Notes under the pieces: model-generated
Told to the model about the DNA's origin: nothing
What the model saw: the letters and a program-made list of their open reading frames with translations, nothing else
Database searches by the model: none
Assembly: GCF_900100605.1 (NCBI RefSeq)
Contig: NZ_FNCN01000006.1
Location: 150,476 to 214,475, forward strand
Direction of reading: 5' to 3'
DNA: 64,000 bases
From: Sinosporangium album
Lineage (GTDB): Bacteria > Actinomycetota > Actinomycetes > Streptosporangiales > Streptosporangiaceae
Position numbers and translations under genes: made by a program
In this document: one piece after another, positions 47,810 to 57,573 of the stretch
Position numbering within the stretch: position 1 is the first letter of the stretch
How the letters are laid out: each line of letters opens with the position of its first letter

Positions 47810-48267
47810 AGTCGCGGGGCGTGCGCGGGAGGCGCCGATCCGCCGCGGGCGCGTGCGGGGGCATGGCGTTGAGCGGCTCCGCCGTACGCTCCGCCGTACA
47901 CGGGGTGATGGGTATGCGTGCCGCGCCGGTCGCACGTCGAGGGTCGCGCTCCCAGGGAAATTCCTCTATTTAGATGAAATGTCAAACGTTACCCTTACAT
48001 TACCCCGGCTCTCATGCCCCGCATGTAGCGGCAGATGCGTCCTTTAGAGGACATGTCCTCTAAAGGACATTACCGGGTGACCGGCGGGTGGCGCAGGGTG
48101 AATATTCGCGCCCCACTTCATTGACGACGCCGACCCACCAAACGAACACAGAGCGGACAAACGTCTTACCACTTCATCGGGGGACCTATAGACCTAATCA
48201 CCATTCAGAGTAACAATATCCACTGAACCGTGCCAGGCACCTACCTCCCTGGCAGAACGGGGGATAA
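47810..48267. other. Intergenic region with 30-bp palindrome
   Basis: 458 bases without a gene, between the LCP gene and the LuxR-type regulator. The right half is AT-richer, consistent with promoter DNA. It contains the long palindrome listed separately. No clear terminator for the LCP gene was found. Confidence 0.6.
48039..48068. promoter_or_regulatory. 30-bp perfect palindrome centred on GGACATGTCC
   Basis: Each 15-base arm is GTCCTTTAGAGGACA or its exact complement, so the site also reads as two overlapping GTCC-n6-GGAC units. It lies 200 bases before the LuxR-type regulator. The core equals the palindromes near the sigma/carbonic anhydrase intergenic region. Likely an operator; autoregulation is an inference. 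Confidence 0.65.
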
Positions 48268-49761
48268 ATGTTCGAGTTACTCATGCCAAGCGAAGCGGTG
48301 AGGCTCTACGAACGTCTGGTCCGCGAAGGACTTCTGCCCATGGACATCCGCATCGTCGACACCACCAAGGCCACGGCGTGGAGAGACGCCCTCCGGGCCA
48401 TTCACCGCAACGCGTACACGGGGTACGGCACCGCCACGGGGAGCAATGCCGTACCCCTCGCCCCGCCGCCCGTCAAAGCGGCCAAATGCGGAGAAAGCGA
48501 CATTCCTGCCGCACCCACACCCACCACATCTACCCCGCAGCGTCCCGACTCCGAGTCTCCGGTGACCCCGGTGACCCCGGTGACCCTGGTGACCCCTGTG
48601 GCCCCGATAACGCGGCGGAGACTTGACGGGACCGCCGCCGATCGCCCGGCGACGCCGACGGCGGGACTGACGACCGACACCCGTCGGCCGCCGTTTCCCC
48701 CCACACCCGGCAGCCCCACCGAAGCGACGCTCGATCGCTTCTGGGCCTCACTCCAACATCGCGGATATATGCCGAAATCAACGGAAGCTGCCGTTCCTTG
48801 CACCGCGCCTTCCCCGAGGGGCAACGGGCCGTCCCCCACCTCCACGTTCCACGACCTGGGAACATTCACGGACCCGGCCTCGGCGGTGGCGGAGCTCCCC
48901 GACAAGGGGTTCGCCTCGACCGGCGACACCGCCCCGGCGACCTTGGCGGCCATCCCACGCGGCCAGATCTACCAACGGATCCTGGCCGACCAGCAGGCCC
49001 TCCTGGACGACATCCGCACCGAACTGACCGATCGCCATCACGGCCTGCTCGACCTGTACGACACGCTGGGACGCCTCCAAGCCCTGCTCGCGACCCAAGC
49101 CCCGGACATGCCGGACGACCAAGAGGTCGCCCGCCTCATCCAGGGCCCCATAACCGCCCCCGAAGCGGTCCTGGACCTGCACGCCAACGCCGTGGACGAG
49201 GTCAGGGTCCTCGGCACACTCGCCACCTGGGACCTTCTGGCCGTAGGCGGCGACCCCTCGGCACTTCCCCCGACATCCGCCGGAACCGTGCGGGTCGTCG
49301 TCTCGGCCGATGTCCTCCGGGACCGTCCCCACGCCACCCGGCTCGTCGGCGCCCTGGGCGACCACGGGGCCGCCGTCCGGGTGCACAACGGGCTCCCCGG
49401 GGCCGGCCTGTCCATCGTCGACGACGACGTCATCCTCCCCGTCCCCACCCCGACGTGCCCCGCCGTACTCGTCGTGCGGCACCCGCTGTTCACGGAGACG
49501 GCACGCCACCTGTTCGAAAGCGTGTGGCATCACCTGCCTCCCGCCGACCGGCGTCCGCCGCCCACTCCCGTGACCCAGCCCGTACGGCAGCGCATCCTGA
49601 CCCTGCTCGCCGCCGGACGCAGCGACCGCGAGGTCGCCAGAGAGGTCGGCGTCACCGAGCGCACCATTCGCCGGCACGTGGCCTCCCTCATGGAGGAATG
49701 GGGGGCGAAAACGCGCATGCATCTCGGGGCTCTTGCCGTACGGCACGGCTGGATCACCTGA
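48268..49761 (+). CDS. LuxR-type HTH transcriptional regulator
   Basis: 497 residues. The C-terminal 65 residues form a LuxR-type HTH (AAGRSDREVAREVGVTERTI and RRHVASLMEEWGAKTRMHLG). A central domain (about 250-420) resembles the sensor half of TrmB/PLD-like HTH regulators common in Streptomyces, with VVVSADVLRDRPHATRL. The first 200 residues are Pro/Thr-rich, with a VTPVTPVTLVTP stretch, and probably disordered. The ATG has GGGGGA upstream. A long palindrome in the promoter region may be its own operator. Effector unknown. Confidence 0.85.
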   Translation: MFELLMPSEAVRLYERLVREGLLPMDIRIVDTTKATAWRDALRAIHRNAYTGYGTATGSNAVPLAPPPVKAAKCGESDIPAAPTPTTSTPQRPDSESPVTPVTPVTLVTPVAPITRRRLDGTAADRPATPTAGLTTDTRRPPFPPTPGSPTEATLDRFWASLQHRGYMPKSTEAAVPCTAPSPRGNGPSPTSTFHDLGTFTDPASAVAELPDKGFASTGDTAPATLAAIPRGQIYQRILADQQALLDDIRTELTDRHHGLLDLYDTLGRLQALLATQAPDMPDDQEVARLIQGPITAPEAVLDLHANAVDEVRVLGTLATWDLLAVGGDPSALPPTSAGTVRVVVSADVLRDRPHATRLVGALGDHGAAVRVHNGLPGAGLSIVDDDVILPVPTPTCPAVLVVRHPLFTETARHLFESVWHHLPPADRRPPPTPVTQPVRQRILTLLAAGRSDREVAREVGVTERTIRRHVASLMEEWGAKTRMHLGALAVRHGWIT

Positions 49762-50290
49762 CCCCGCCGCCGGGCGGCACGCCGTGCGGGCCGGGAGCTC
49801 GCGAAATCCACGCCGAAGCCAATGCCTTCGATAATCGCCTACTGGACGACGTCTGACCCCGGGCGCCGGGGGCCGCCATTTTACTGACTCTGAGTAAAGC
49901 ATCGATCGCGTAGCGAAACGCTCTCTCTCGCCCCGCAAACGCAAGCATTACTCTAGAGTCCGGCCCCGCTGGCCGTACCCTAAATCACGGTAACAGCGGG
50001 GATTCGAATGCCGACGGCCCCCGGTGCGCCTTTCCACGCATAGCCGGATCAGTGCACCGGGTCGCGCTCTCACGGCGCGACATGCGGCAATCGCAAAGAA
50101 CGGTCACTTCCCGCGGCATATCCATGCGGACGCATAGGTCATCGAATTCCGCAGACACCGTTCCACGGCTCCGCCACCGCTTGAATCGCCACCGTCGCAC
50201 TTGTGAGCATGCCATTACCATGGCCCGCCGAGAGGCTCCGCCCGAGCCCCCGCGACAAACACCCCCCGCGAACACACGAATGGCGATCCC
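49762..50290. other. Intergenic region
   Basis: 529 bases with no convincing gene. It holds an inverted repeat TTTACT-n7-AGTAAA at 49,880-49,898 and an AT-richer stretch at 49,900-50,000. Short open frames here are Arg/His-rich and lack family similarity. The promoter of the secreted hypothetical gene should lie toward the right end. Confidence 0.55.
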
Positions 50291-51328
50291 ATGACGACCG
50301 GAAGCCGAGCGTCCCGGACACGAATAGCCGTGTTCACCGCCTTTGTTGCATCAGCTTCACTGTATTTTTCCGACAACGGGGTCGACCCTCGCCAGGTGGT
50401 CGCCCAGGCCGCCCGGGCCGCAGATCCCACGGTGCTCCCGGCTGCGGACACGGGCATGCAACCGGCCCCGGGCCGGGCCGCACAACCGGCAGTGCAACCG
50501 GACCCGGACCCGGCCGCCATCCTGATGGCGGCATATGGTTCCCCCAAGGACAACGCCGTGATCAAGGGCGCCGAACTGACGCTCGTCTCGGACTGCATGA
50601 AAAGGAAAGACTTCAGGTACGTCATCCCGGGCATCACCCAGGCAAGCGAACAGGAATGGCACGACAAATTCCACCTCGCAACCAACGATGACGTCGAGAA
50701 AAGCAGTCGCGAAGGCTACGGGTCATACGCCCTGGCCGGCGGCAGAAAAAAATCCCCCACCCCCAACGGCGACTACGTCTTCGCCCTGCCCAAAGAAGAG
50801 CAAAGGCAGTGGCTGCGGGGACTCAACGGCTCAGGGAAACAGATCACGGCCGAACTCCCCGGCGGAGGCTCCTACGGCACGCCCGCCGACGGCTGCCTCG
50901 CGGAGGCACGCACCGAACTCTACGGCGACCTGAACGCCTACGCGATCGCCTACGGCGCCGTGAGCACCTTCACCACCCCCGTCGCCAAGGCTATGGCACA
51001 AGACTCCGAGGTCACCGCGGCCGTCACCCGCTGGAGCGGCTGCATGTCCCAGAGGGACTTCGCCTTCAAAACCTGGAACGACGCCAAAAAGGCCGTCGCC
51101 GCCCTCTACGCCCGGGATAAAAGCCCTCTCCCGGCCCCGCATCCCCAGGAAACCAGGATCGCCGTCGCCGACGCAGAATGCAGCCAGGCCACCGGAAAAT
51201 CAAAAGTCGAACGCGACCGCTACAACCATCACCAATCCGCCCTCTTCCGCCTACGCGAAGCCCACATCCGCGCCTACCACACCATGCACGCCCAAGCCCT
51301 CGCCAAAGCCCAAACAATCCTCAAATAG
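50291..51328 (+). CDS. Secreted hypothetical protein with Cys-containing repeats
   Basis: 345 residues. The N-terminus (TRIAVFTAFVASASLYF) is a signal peptide or anchor; there is no lipobox. A Pro/Ala/Asp-rich linker is followed by a helical domain with four cysteines: SDCMKRKDF, DGCLAEARTEL, SGCMSQRDF and AECSQATGK. The two C-M-x-x-K/R-DF segments look like internal repeats, suggesting two disulfides. Similar secreted proteins of unknown function occur in actinomycetes. The start has no strong ribosome-binding site. I cannot assign a function. Confidence 0.75.
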   Translation: MTTGSRASRTRIAVFTAFVASASLYFSDNGVDPRQVVAQAARAADPTVLPAADTGMQPAPGRAAQPAVQPDPDPAAILMAAYGSPKDNAVIKGAELTLVSDCMKRKDFRYVIPGITQASEQEWHDKFHLATNDDVEKSSREGYGSYALAGGRKKSPTPNGDYVFALPKEEQRQWLRGLNGSGKQITAELPGGGSYGTPADGCLAEARTELYGDLNAYAIAYGAVSTFTTPVAKAMAQDSEVTAAVTRWSGCMSQRDFAFKTWNDAKKAVAALYARDKSPLPAPHPQETRIAVADAECSQATGKSKVERDRYNHHQSALFRLREAHIRAYHTMHAQALAKAQTILK

Positions 51329-51334
51329 CCCCGC

Positions 51335-51979
51335 TTATATGGGCGAGACCGGGGTGAAGTGGGAGGTGAACCAGTCGCGGGCGAATTCGGCCACCATGCG
51401 GAGGGCTCCTGGCTCCTCGAAGAGGTGTGTGGCCTCCGGGACGATGCGGAGTTCGTTCTCGCACCGCAGTTCGCGCTGGGCGGCGAGGTTGAGGTCGAGC
51501 ACCACCTCGTCGTACCCGCCGACGATGAGCAGCGTCGGGGCGCGTACGGCTCCGAGGCGCCCGGAGGCCAGGTCCGGGCGGCCACCGCGTGACACGATGG
51601 CGCGCACGTCGACGCCGGCGACGCCGGCCGCCCAGAGCGCCGCCGCCGCGCCGGTGCTGGCGCCGAAGTAGCCGATGGGGAAGCCCGCCAGATCGTCCTG
51701 GGCTTCAAGCCAGGCGGTCACTCCGACGAGCCGTTCGGCGAGCAGTTCGATGTCGAAGACGTTGTTGCGATCGAGTTCCTCTTCCAGGGTGAGGAGATCG
51801 AAGAGCAAGGTCGCCAGGCCGGCCTCGTTCAGTTCGTCGGCGACCTGCCTGTTGCGCGGGCTGTGCCGGCTGCTTCCGCTGCCGTGGACGAACGCCACGA
51901 CGCCTTCCGCCTGCGGCGGCACCACCACATGCCCCGGCAGCGAAATGCCGCCGACATCCACGCGTACTTCCTCGTTCAT
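51335..51979 (-). CDS. Dienelactone hydrolase-like alpha/beta hydrolase
   Basis: 214 residues from ATG at 51979, which has CGAGGGGGCGTG directly upstream; earlier in-frame codons read into promoter sequence. The nucleophile elbow is YFGASTGAAAAL (Ser in GxSxG), the acid Asp is in IVGGYDEVV and the His in VPEATHLFEEPGAL. The oxyanion region is VAFVHGSGSSRHSPRN. Family members hydrolyse esters or lactones, but the substrate here is unknown. Soluble and cytoplasmic. It converges on the preceding secreted hypothetical gene, six bases apart. Confidence 0.87.
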   Translation of the reverse strand: MNEEVRVDVGGISLPGHVVVPPQAEGVVAFVHGSGSSRHSPRNRQVADELNEAGLATLLFDLLTLEEELDRNNVFDIELLAERLVGVTAWLEAQDDLAGFPIGYFGASTGAAAALWAAGVAGVDVRAIVSRGGRPDLASGRLGAVRAPTLLIVGGYDEVVLDLNLAAQRELRCENELRIVPEATHLFEEPGALRMVAEFARDWFTSHFTPVSPI

Positions 51980-52104
51980 CACGCCCCCTCGACCGCGGCC
52001 CTCCCCATTCCGGGGGCCGAGCAGCACCCGGAACACGAGGAAATAGCTCGGGCGTGGCGGAATTGTTGCCGGGAGGCCGGGAAACAGCTCCGCTTCAACA
52101 AGCG

Positions 52105-52911
52105 TTACCAGTGGGCCGGATGTTTCAACGGTGACGAGACCACGGTTCGGTCGTCGCCGCGTGCCGCGTCGAGCTGGGATTGGATCAGGAAAAGGCTGTC
52201 GGAAAGGTTGGCCCCTTCCAGGCGGGCGCCGCGGAAATCGGCCCCGATGAGGTCGGCCTTCCGTAGATCGGCTTCACGCAGGTCGGCCCCGATGAGGTAG
52301 GCGCCCCGCAGGCTCGCCCCTCTCAGATCGGCCCGCCGGAGGTCGGCGCCGATCAGGTCAGCGCCTCTCCTGTCCTTGGCTTTGCGCCGCACTCCGGCGC
52401 GGACCAGTTCACTGGCCCGCAGCAAAACAGCGTTGACCTGCTGCCGATGCGGCATAACGTCCAGCCGGGCGAGTGCCTCGGCGTCCATGCGGGTGAGCCG
52501 TTCCGTTTCGTCGCGCAACCGCCCCAGCTCGCCGCGCGACTCCCTGGCCTCGCGGAATCCCAGGGCTTCGCTGAGATACCACAGCAGTTCGTGAAGGTGC
52601 CGCATGACCGCGAACGCCTCGAACATCAGCGTCGCCGCAGCCGGCTCCCGCCGCCAATCGCGGCCGCTGAACGTGACCTGCGAGACCTTCTGCCCCGCTC
52701 CGAAGCAGTCGAAGACCGTGCATCCGACGAAACCCCGCTCCCTGAGGCGGGAATGGATCCCGCACCGGAAGTCCGCCCCCAGGTTGGGGCATGCCTTTCC
52801 CGCGGGCTTGTCGATCGGGAAATCCGCCGACGCTGTGAAGGTCGGCGCGACGCAGCAGAGCCCGAAACACCGACCGCAGTCGGCTCTCAGGTCATCGAAA
52901 CGGCTGGACAC
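52105..52911 (-). CDS. Pentapeptide-repeat protein with Cys-rich N-terminus
   Basis: 268 residues. Residues 1-75 hold eight cysteines (DCGRCFGLCCVAP, KACPNL, FRCGIHSR, GCTVFDC), a spacing suggesting a metal or Fe-S site similar to YkgJ-like domains. A helical middle follows. Residues about 184-240 are a pentapeptide-repeat helix of about twelve A(D/S/N)LxG units. Such right-handed helices can mimic DNA or act as scaffolds. The GTG start is weakly supported. Combined layout occurs in other actinomycetes, but no function is established. Confidence 0.82.
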   Translation of the reverse strand: MSSRFDDLRADCGRCFGLCCVAPTFTASADFPIDKPAGKACPNLGADFRCGIHSRLRERGFVGCTVFDCFGAGQKVSQVTFSGRDWRREPAAATLMFEAFAVMRHLHELLWYLSEALGFREARESRGELGRLRDETERLTRMDAEALARLDVMPHRQQVNAVLLRASELVRAGVRRKAKDRRGADLIGADLRRADLRGASLRGAYLIGADLREADLRKADLIGADFRGARLEGANLSDSLFLIQSQLDAARGDDRTVVSSPLKHPAHW

Positions 52912-53171
52912 GATGGGGGGCCTCGCAGGGTGGTGACTCGGCCGCGTACGGCACGGCCCACGTCACTTTAGGGGAGAGCGGCGCTGGAGCGTCGCCATGC
53001 CGACGCCTGTGCGCCGGATGGCCGCGGGCTTTTCGGCCCGGCGGGTCCTGTTCGGCGAGCCCGCACTGGAGGCCGGGCGGCGTGCGAGGAGAACACGTCA
53101 TCATCGAGACCGCATGAGCTTTCAGTGACCCGACCAGGCCCGGCAAGCCGGGGTTCGCCCAGGCCATACCC

Positions 53172-54335
53172 CTACTTGAGAAGTTGGCGGGCCATCACCA
53201 TGCGCTGGATCTGGTTGGTGCCTTCGTAGATCTGGGTGATCTTGGCGTCGCGCATCATCCGCTCGACGGGGTAGTCCGTGGTGTAGCCGTAGCCGCCGAG
53301 GAGCTGGACGGCGTCGGTGGTGATTTCCATGGCGGCGTCGGAGGCGGCGCATTTGGCGGCGCTGGAGAAGAAGGTGAGGTCCTTCTGGGGCTGGCCGTGC
53401 ATGGCGAGTTCGGATTTGGCGGCGGCGGCGTAGGTGAGCTGGCGGGCGGCTTCGAGCTTCATGCCCATGTCGGCGATCATGAATTGGACGCCTTGGAAGT
53501 CGGCGACGGCCTTGCCGAACTGCTTGCGTTCTTTGACGTAGCCGATGGCGTAGTCGAGGGCGCCTTGGGCGATGCCGAGGGCCTGGGCGGCGATGGTGAT
53601 GCGGGTGTGGTCCAGGGTGGCGAGAGCGGTTTTGAAGCCGGTGCCGGGGGCGCCGATCATGCGCTCGGCGGGGATGCGGACGTTGTCCAGGATGACCTGG
53701 CGGGTCGGCGAGCCCTTGATTCCGAGTTTCTTCTCCTTGGGGCCGAAGCCGACGCCTTCATCGCTTTTCTCGACGACGAAGGCGGAGATGCCGCGGGCTC
53801 CGGCGTCGGGGTCGGTGACGGCCATGACGGTGTAGAACTCGGAGACGCCGGCGTTGGTGATCCACATTTTGGTGCCGTTGAGCACGTAGCGGTCTCCGTC
53901 GGCGACGGCGCGGGTTTTCATGGCGGCGGCGTCGCTTCCGGCCTCGGCCTCGGAGAGGGCATAGGAGAACATGGCGTCACCGCGCGCGACGGGGGAAAGA
54001 TAACGCTTGTTGAGCTCCTTGGACCCGGCGAGCAGCAGCGGTACGGTGCCGAGTTTGTTGACGGCGGGGATCAACGACGAGGAGGCGCAGGCCCGGGCCA
54101 CCTCCTCGATGACGATCACCGCGGCCAGGGCGTCCGCTCCGGCTCCGCCGTACTCTTCGGGGATGTGCACGGCGTGGAAGTCCGCCGCGGTGAGGTCCTT
54201 GTAGACCTCCCAGGGGAACTCCTCGGTGGCATCGGTCGCGGCGGCGCGCGGCGCGATCTTCTCCTCGGCGAGTGCGCGTACGGCCTCGCGGAGCATCTGG
54301 TGTTCGTCGGTGGGCGCGTAGGCAGGGAAGCTCAT
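53172..54335 (-). CDS. Acyl-CoA dehydrogenase
   Basis: 387 residues from ATG at 54335 (MSFPAYAPTDEH); upstream codons lack similarity. FAD and substrate motifs are FSYALSEAEAGSDAAAMKTRA and KMWITNAGVSEFYTVMAV; GIAQGALDYAIGYVKERKQFG and YEGTNQIQRMVMARQLL complete the C-terminal domain, with the catalytic Glu in the YEGTNQIQ segment. Full length for the short/branched-chain type. It oxidises acyl-CoA at the alpha-beta position and passes electrons to ETF. It is divergent from the UDP-glucose dehydrogenase gene. Chain-length preference not predictable. Confidence 0.92.
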   Translation of the reverse strand: MSFPAYAPTDEHQMLREAVRALAEEKIAPRAAATDATEEFPWEVYKDLTAADFHAVHIPEEYGGAGADALAAVIVIEEVARACASSSLIPAVNKLGTVPLLLAGSKELNKRYLSPVARGDAMFSYALSEAEAGSDAAAMKTRAVADGDRYVLNGTKMWITNAGVSEFYTVMAVTDPDAGARGISAFVVEKSDEGVGFGPKEKKLGIKGSPTRQVILDNVRIPAERMIGAPGTGFKTALATLDHTRITIAAQALGIAQGALDYAIGYVKERKQFGKAVADFQGVQFMIADMGMKLEAARQLTYAAAAKSELAMHGQPQKDLTFFSSAAKCAASDAAMEITTDAVQLLGGYGYTTDYPVERMMRDAKITQIYEGTNQIQRMVMARQLLK

Positions 54336-54518
54336 AACTGAATGGTAGGACGTCAAAGCTTCGTTGCACCGGTCCACCCGGCCCTAACTTGACTCGTGGG
54401 TAACTTTGCTGGTTTGCGCAGGTAAGACAGGAGAACACGACGAGCCGGTCGCATGCCCTGGACCCTCATACGCAAAGATGGCGCGTGCGATCCGGAGTTG
54501 GAGGAGAGGAGCCTGCCC

Positions 54519-55832
54519 GTGCCGTACCGCCTGACCGTTCTCGGGACTGGATACCTGGGAGCCACCCATGCCGCCTGCATGGCCGATTTGGGTTTCGAGG
54601 TTCTCGGCTTGGACGTCGACGCGGCCAAGATCGAGCGGTTGAAGGCCGGCGAACTGCCGATACATGAGCCAGGGCTGGAAGAGGTGCTCCGGCGCAATCT
54701 CGCGTCCGGGCGGCTGCGGTTCACGACCTCCTATGAAGAGGCCGCGGCGTTCGGGGACGTGCATTTCGTCTGCGTGGGCACGCCCCAGAAGAAAGGCGAA
54801 TACGCGGCGGACGTCTCCTATCTCGACGCCGTCGTGGAGTCGCTCGCGCCCCACCTGGACCGCGAGTGCCTGGTCGTCGGCAAGTCCACGGTGCCGGTGG
54901 GCACCGCGCAGCGCCTGGCCGACAAGCTCGTACGGCTGGCGCCCGCCGGTTCGCAGGTCGAGTTGGCCTGGAACCCGGAGTTTCTCCGCGAGGGCTTCGC
55001 CGTTCATGACACCTTGCACCCGGATCGCATTGTGCTCGGCGTGGCGAGTGAGCGGGCGGAGAAGGTCATGCGGGACGTCTATGAGCCGCTCGGCGAGGTG
55101 CCGATCGTGGTGACGGACTACGCGACCTCGGAACTGGTGAAAACCGCGGCCAACGCCTTTCTCGCCACCAAGATCTCTTTTATCAACGCGATGGCCGAGG
55201 TGTGCGAGGCCTCTCACGCGGATGTGAAGCAGTTGTCGCTGGCGTTGTCGTTCGATGAGCGGATCGGGGGCAAGTTCCTCAACGCGGGGCTCGGTTTCGG
55301 CGGCGGCTGCCTGCCGAAGGACATCCGGGCGTTCATGGCGCGGGCCGGGGAGCTGGGCGCGGACCAGGCGTTGACTTTCCTGCGGGAGGTCGACGCGATC
55401 AACATGCGGCGCCGCGCCCGCATGGTCGACCTGGCCCGCGAATTGGCGGGAGGTTCCTTCCATGGCTGCACGGTCTGCGTGCTCGGCGCGGCGTTCAAGC
55501 CCAACTCCGATGACATCCGGGATTCGCCCGCGTTGGATGTCGCCGTCACCATTGGACGGCAAGGGGGCCGGGTCACGGTGTACGACCCGGTCGCGCTTGA
55601 CAACGCCCGCCGCGCCCACCCGGAGCTGGCCTACGGCGAGTCCGCGTTGGACGCGGCGCGCGGGGCCAACGTGGTCCTGATGTTGACCGAGTGGCCGGAG
55701 TTCGTGACGCTCGACCCGGAGGAGCTGGGCTCGGTGGTGGAGACGCGCAAGATCGTGGATGGCCGCAACGCCCTCGACCCCATGAGCTGGCGCGCCGCTG
55801 CCTGGACATATCGGGCGCTCGGCCGCCCTTGA
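54519..55832 (+). CDS. UDP-glucose/GDP-mannose 6-dehydrogenase
   Basis: 437 residues from GTG at 54519 (VPYRLTVLGTGYLGATHAA), with GAGGAGAGGAG upstream. The N-terminal Rossmann GxGYLG, the central domain with AWNPEFLREGFAVHDT, and the catalytic Cys in LGFGGGCLPKDIRAF are all present, followed by the C-terminal NDP-sugar-binding half (LGAAFKPNSDDIRDSP). It oxidises UDP-glucose (or GDP-mannose) twice to the uronic acid with two NAD+. The product would supply uronic acids for envelope polysaccharides made elsewhere in the window. Confidence 0.92.
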   Translation: MPYRLTVLGTGYLGATHAACMADLGFEVLGLDVDAAKIERLKAGELPIHEPGLEEVLRRNLASGRLRFTTSYEEAAAFGDVHFVCVGTPQKKGEYAADVSYLDAVVESLAPHLDRECLVVGKSTVPVGTAQRLADKLVRLAPAGSQVELAWNPEFLREGFAVHDTLHPDRIVLGVASERAEKVMRDVYEPLGEVPIVVTDYATSELVKTAANAFLATKISFINAMAEVCEASHADVKQLSLALSFDERIGGKFLNAGLGFGGGCLPKDIRAFMARAGELGADQALTFLREVDAINMRRRARMVDLARELAGGSFHGCTVCVLGAAFKPNSDDIRDSPALDVAVTIGRQGGRVTVYDPVALDNARRAHPELAYGESALDAARGANVVLMLTEWPEFVTLDPEELGSVVETRKIVDGRNALDPMSWRAAAWTYRALGRP

Positions 55833-55903
55833 CGCCCCTCGCGGGACACCGGCCGGGCGCGGCACAGCCGCCCCGGCCCCCGGCTCAAGCGCCGGCGAGT
55901 GCG

Positions 55904-56407
55904 CTAGAGGTCGGCCGCCTCCGCCCTGAGGCGGGCGCCCTTGGCGTGGGCCTGGGCCTTGAGGTCGGCCTGGAACTCCACCATGCGGGCCTGGAGCTCC
56001 GGGTCGGAGGCCGCGAGAATGCGTACGGCGAGCAGCCCGGCGTTGCGGGCACCCCCGACAGCCACGGTGGCCACCGGCACGCCGGCGGGCATCTGCACGA
56101 TGGACAGCAGGGAGTCCATGCCGTCCAGGTACTTCAACGGCACCGGCACCCCGATGACCGGCAACGGGGTCAGTGAGGCCAGCATGCCGGGCAGGTGGGC
56201 CGCTCCCCCGGCCCCCGCGATGATCACGCGCAGGCCGCGGCCCGCGGCGGCTTCGCCGTACGCGACCATCTCCTGCGGCATGCGGTGTGCCGAGACGACG
56301 TCGGCCTCGAACGGGACGCCGAACTCGCTGAGCGCCTCGGCGGCGAGCCGCATGACCGGCCAGTCGGAGTCGCTTCCCATCACGATGCCGACCTGGGGGG
56401 TGCTCAC
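55904..56407 (-). CDS. purE: N5-carboxyaminoimidazole ribonucleotide mutase PurE
   Basis: 167 residues, normal length for bacterial class I PurE. Signature segments are [30 protein letters not shown], and [16 protein letters not shown], with the catalytic His in SAHRMP. It converts N5-CAIR to CAIR in purine synthesis. Its GTG overlaps the purK stop by four bases (GTGA), so the two enzymes of this two-step route are coupled. Confidence 0.95.
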   Translation of the reverse strand: MSTPQVGIVMGSDSDWPVMRLAAEALSEFGVPFEADVVSAHRMPQEMVAYGEAAAGRGLRVIIAGAGGAAHLPGMLASLTPLPVIGVPVPLKYLDGMDSLLSIVQMPAGVPVATVAVGGARNAGLLAVRILAASDPELQARMVEFQADLKAQAHAKGARLRAEAADL

Positions 56408-57573
56408 GTATAGATCCCTTCGGTGAGGTAGACGGCGGCGTGGCGAGCGCGCTCCCGCACGGTCTCAAGGTCGTCGCCGAGGGCGGTGACATGGCCGATC
56501 TTGCGCCCGGGCCGCACCTCCTTGCCGTAGAAGTGCACCTTGATCCCGGGGTCGTGGGCCATGACGTGCTCGTAACGCGAGAACAGGTCCGGGTCGTCGC
56601 CGCCGAGCAGGTTGGCCATGACGACGACGGGCGCGGTCGGGGCGGGCGAGCCGAGCGGCAGGTCGAGGACCGCCCGGAGGTGCTGCTCGAACTGAGAGGT
56701 TCTGGCGCCCTCGATGGTCCAGTGGCCGCTGTTGTGGGGGCGCATGGCGAGCTCGTTGACGAGGAGCCCGCGGGCGGTCTGGAACATCTCGACCGCGAGA
56801 AGCCCAGTGACGCCGAGTTCGCGCGCGATGCGCAGGGCGATGCTCTGGGCTCCCGCGGCGACCTCGGGGTCGAGCCCGGGGGCGGGCGCGAGAACCTCGA
56901 CGCAGATGCCGTCGCGCTGGACGGTCTCCACCACCGGGTAGCTGACGCCCTGCCCGTGCGGGGACCTGGCGACCAGGACCGCCAGCTCCCTCTCGAACGG
57001 CACGAACGACTCGGCGATCAGCGCGACCCCGGAGGCCAGCACGGGGGCGGCCTGCTCGACCGCGTCGCAGACCCACACGCCTCGCCCGTCGTATCCTCCC
57101 CTGACAGCCTTCAGCACCACCGGCCAGCCGTGCTCCTCGCCGAAGGCGGCCACATCGGCCTCGTCGGCCACCCGGGCCCAGGCGGGGCAGGGCGCGCCGA
57201 TGGCGGTGAGCCGCTCGCGCATGAGCGCCTTGTCCTGCGCGTGCACGAGGGCATCGGCCCCGGGGTGTACGGCGAAGCCGTCGGCGGCCAGGGCCTCGAT
57301 GTGCTCAGTCGGCACGTGCTCGTGGTCGAAGGTGACCGCGTCACAGCCTTTGGCGAACTCGCGGAGATCTGCCGCCGAGCGGTAGTCGCCGAGGCGGGTG
57401 TCCACGATGACGCGGGCCGCGCTCTCGTCGGCCGAGGCCGCGAGGACGCGGAGTTCGATGCCGAGGGCGATGGCCGCCTGCTGGGTCATCCTGGCGAGTT
57501 GGCCGGCGCCGATCATGCCGACGACCGGCCCGACGAGGGGTGCGTTCGCCCCGGTCAGGCTAGGTGTGCTCAC
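56404..57573 (-). CDS. purK: N5-carboxyaminoimidazole ribonucleotide synthase PurK
   Basis: 389 residues. ATP-grasp enzyme: N-terminal [36 protein letters not shown], the [15 protein letters not shown] lid region and [18 protein letters not shown] near the metal site. It carboxylates AIR with bicarbonate and ATP; purE follows. GTG start. The upstream 490-base region is divergent with gtrA. Confidence 0.95.
   Translation of the reverse strand: MSTPSLTGANAPLVGPVVGMIGAGQLARMTQQAAIALGIELRVLAASADESAARVIVDTRLGDYRSAADLREFAKGCDAVTFDHEHVPTEHIEALAADGFAVHPGADALVHAQDKALMRERLTAIGAPCPAWARVADEADVAAFGEEHGWPVVLKAVRGGYDGRGVWVCDAVEQAAPVLASGVALIAESFVPFERELAVLVARSPHGQGVSYPVVETVQRDGICVEVLAPAPGLDPEVAAGAQSIALRIARELGVTGLLAVEMFQTARGLLVNELAMRPHNSGHWTIEGARTSQFEQHLRAVLDLPLGSPAPTAPVVVMANLLGGDDPDLFSRYEHVMAHDPGIKVHFYGKEVRPGRKIGHVTALGDDLETVRERARHAAVYLTEGIYT

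Noticed and set aside
48555-48604. Nine-base tandem repeats coding VTPVTPVTLVTP
   Set aside because: Imperfect and in a disordered Pro/Thr linker; likely simple slippage with no separate role.
49880-49898. TTTACT-n7-AGTAAA inverted repeat
   Set aside because: Short arms and no second copy or clear promoter context; not enough to call an operator.
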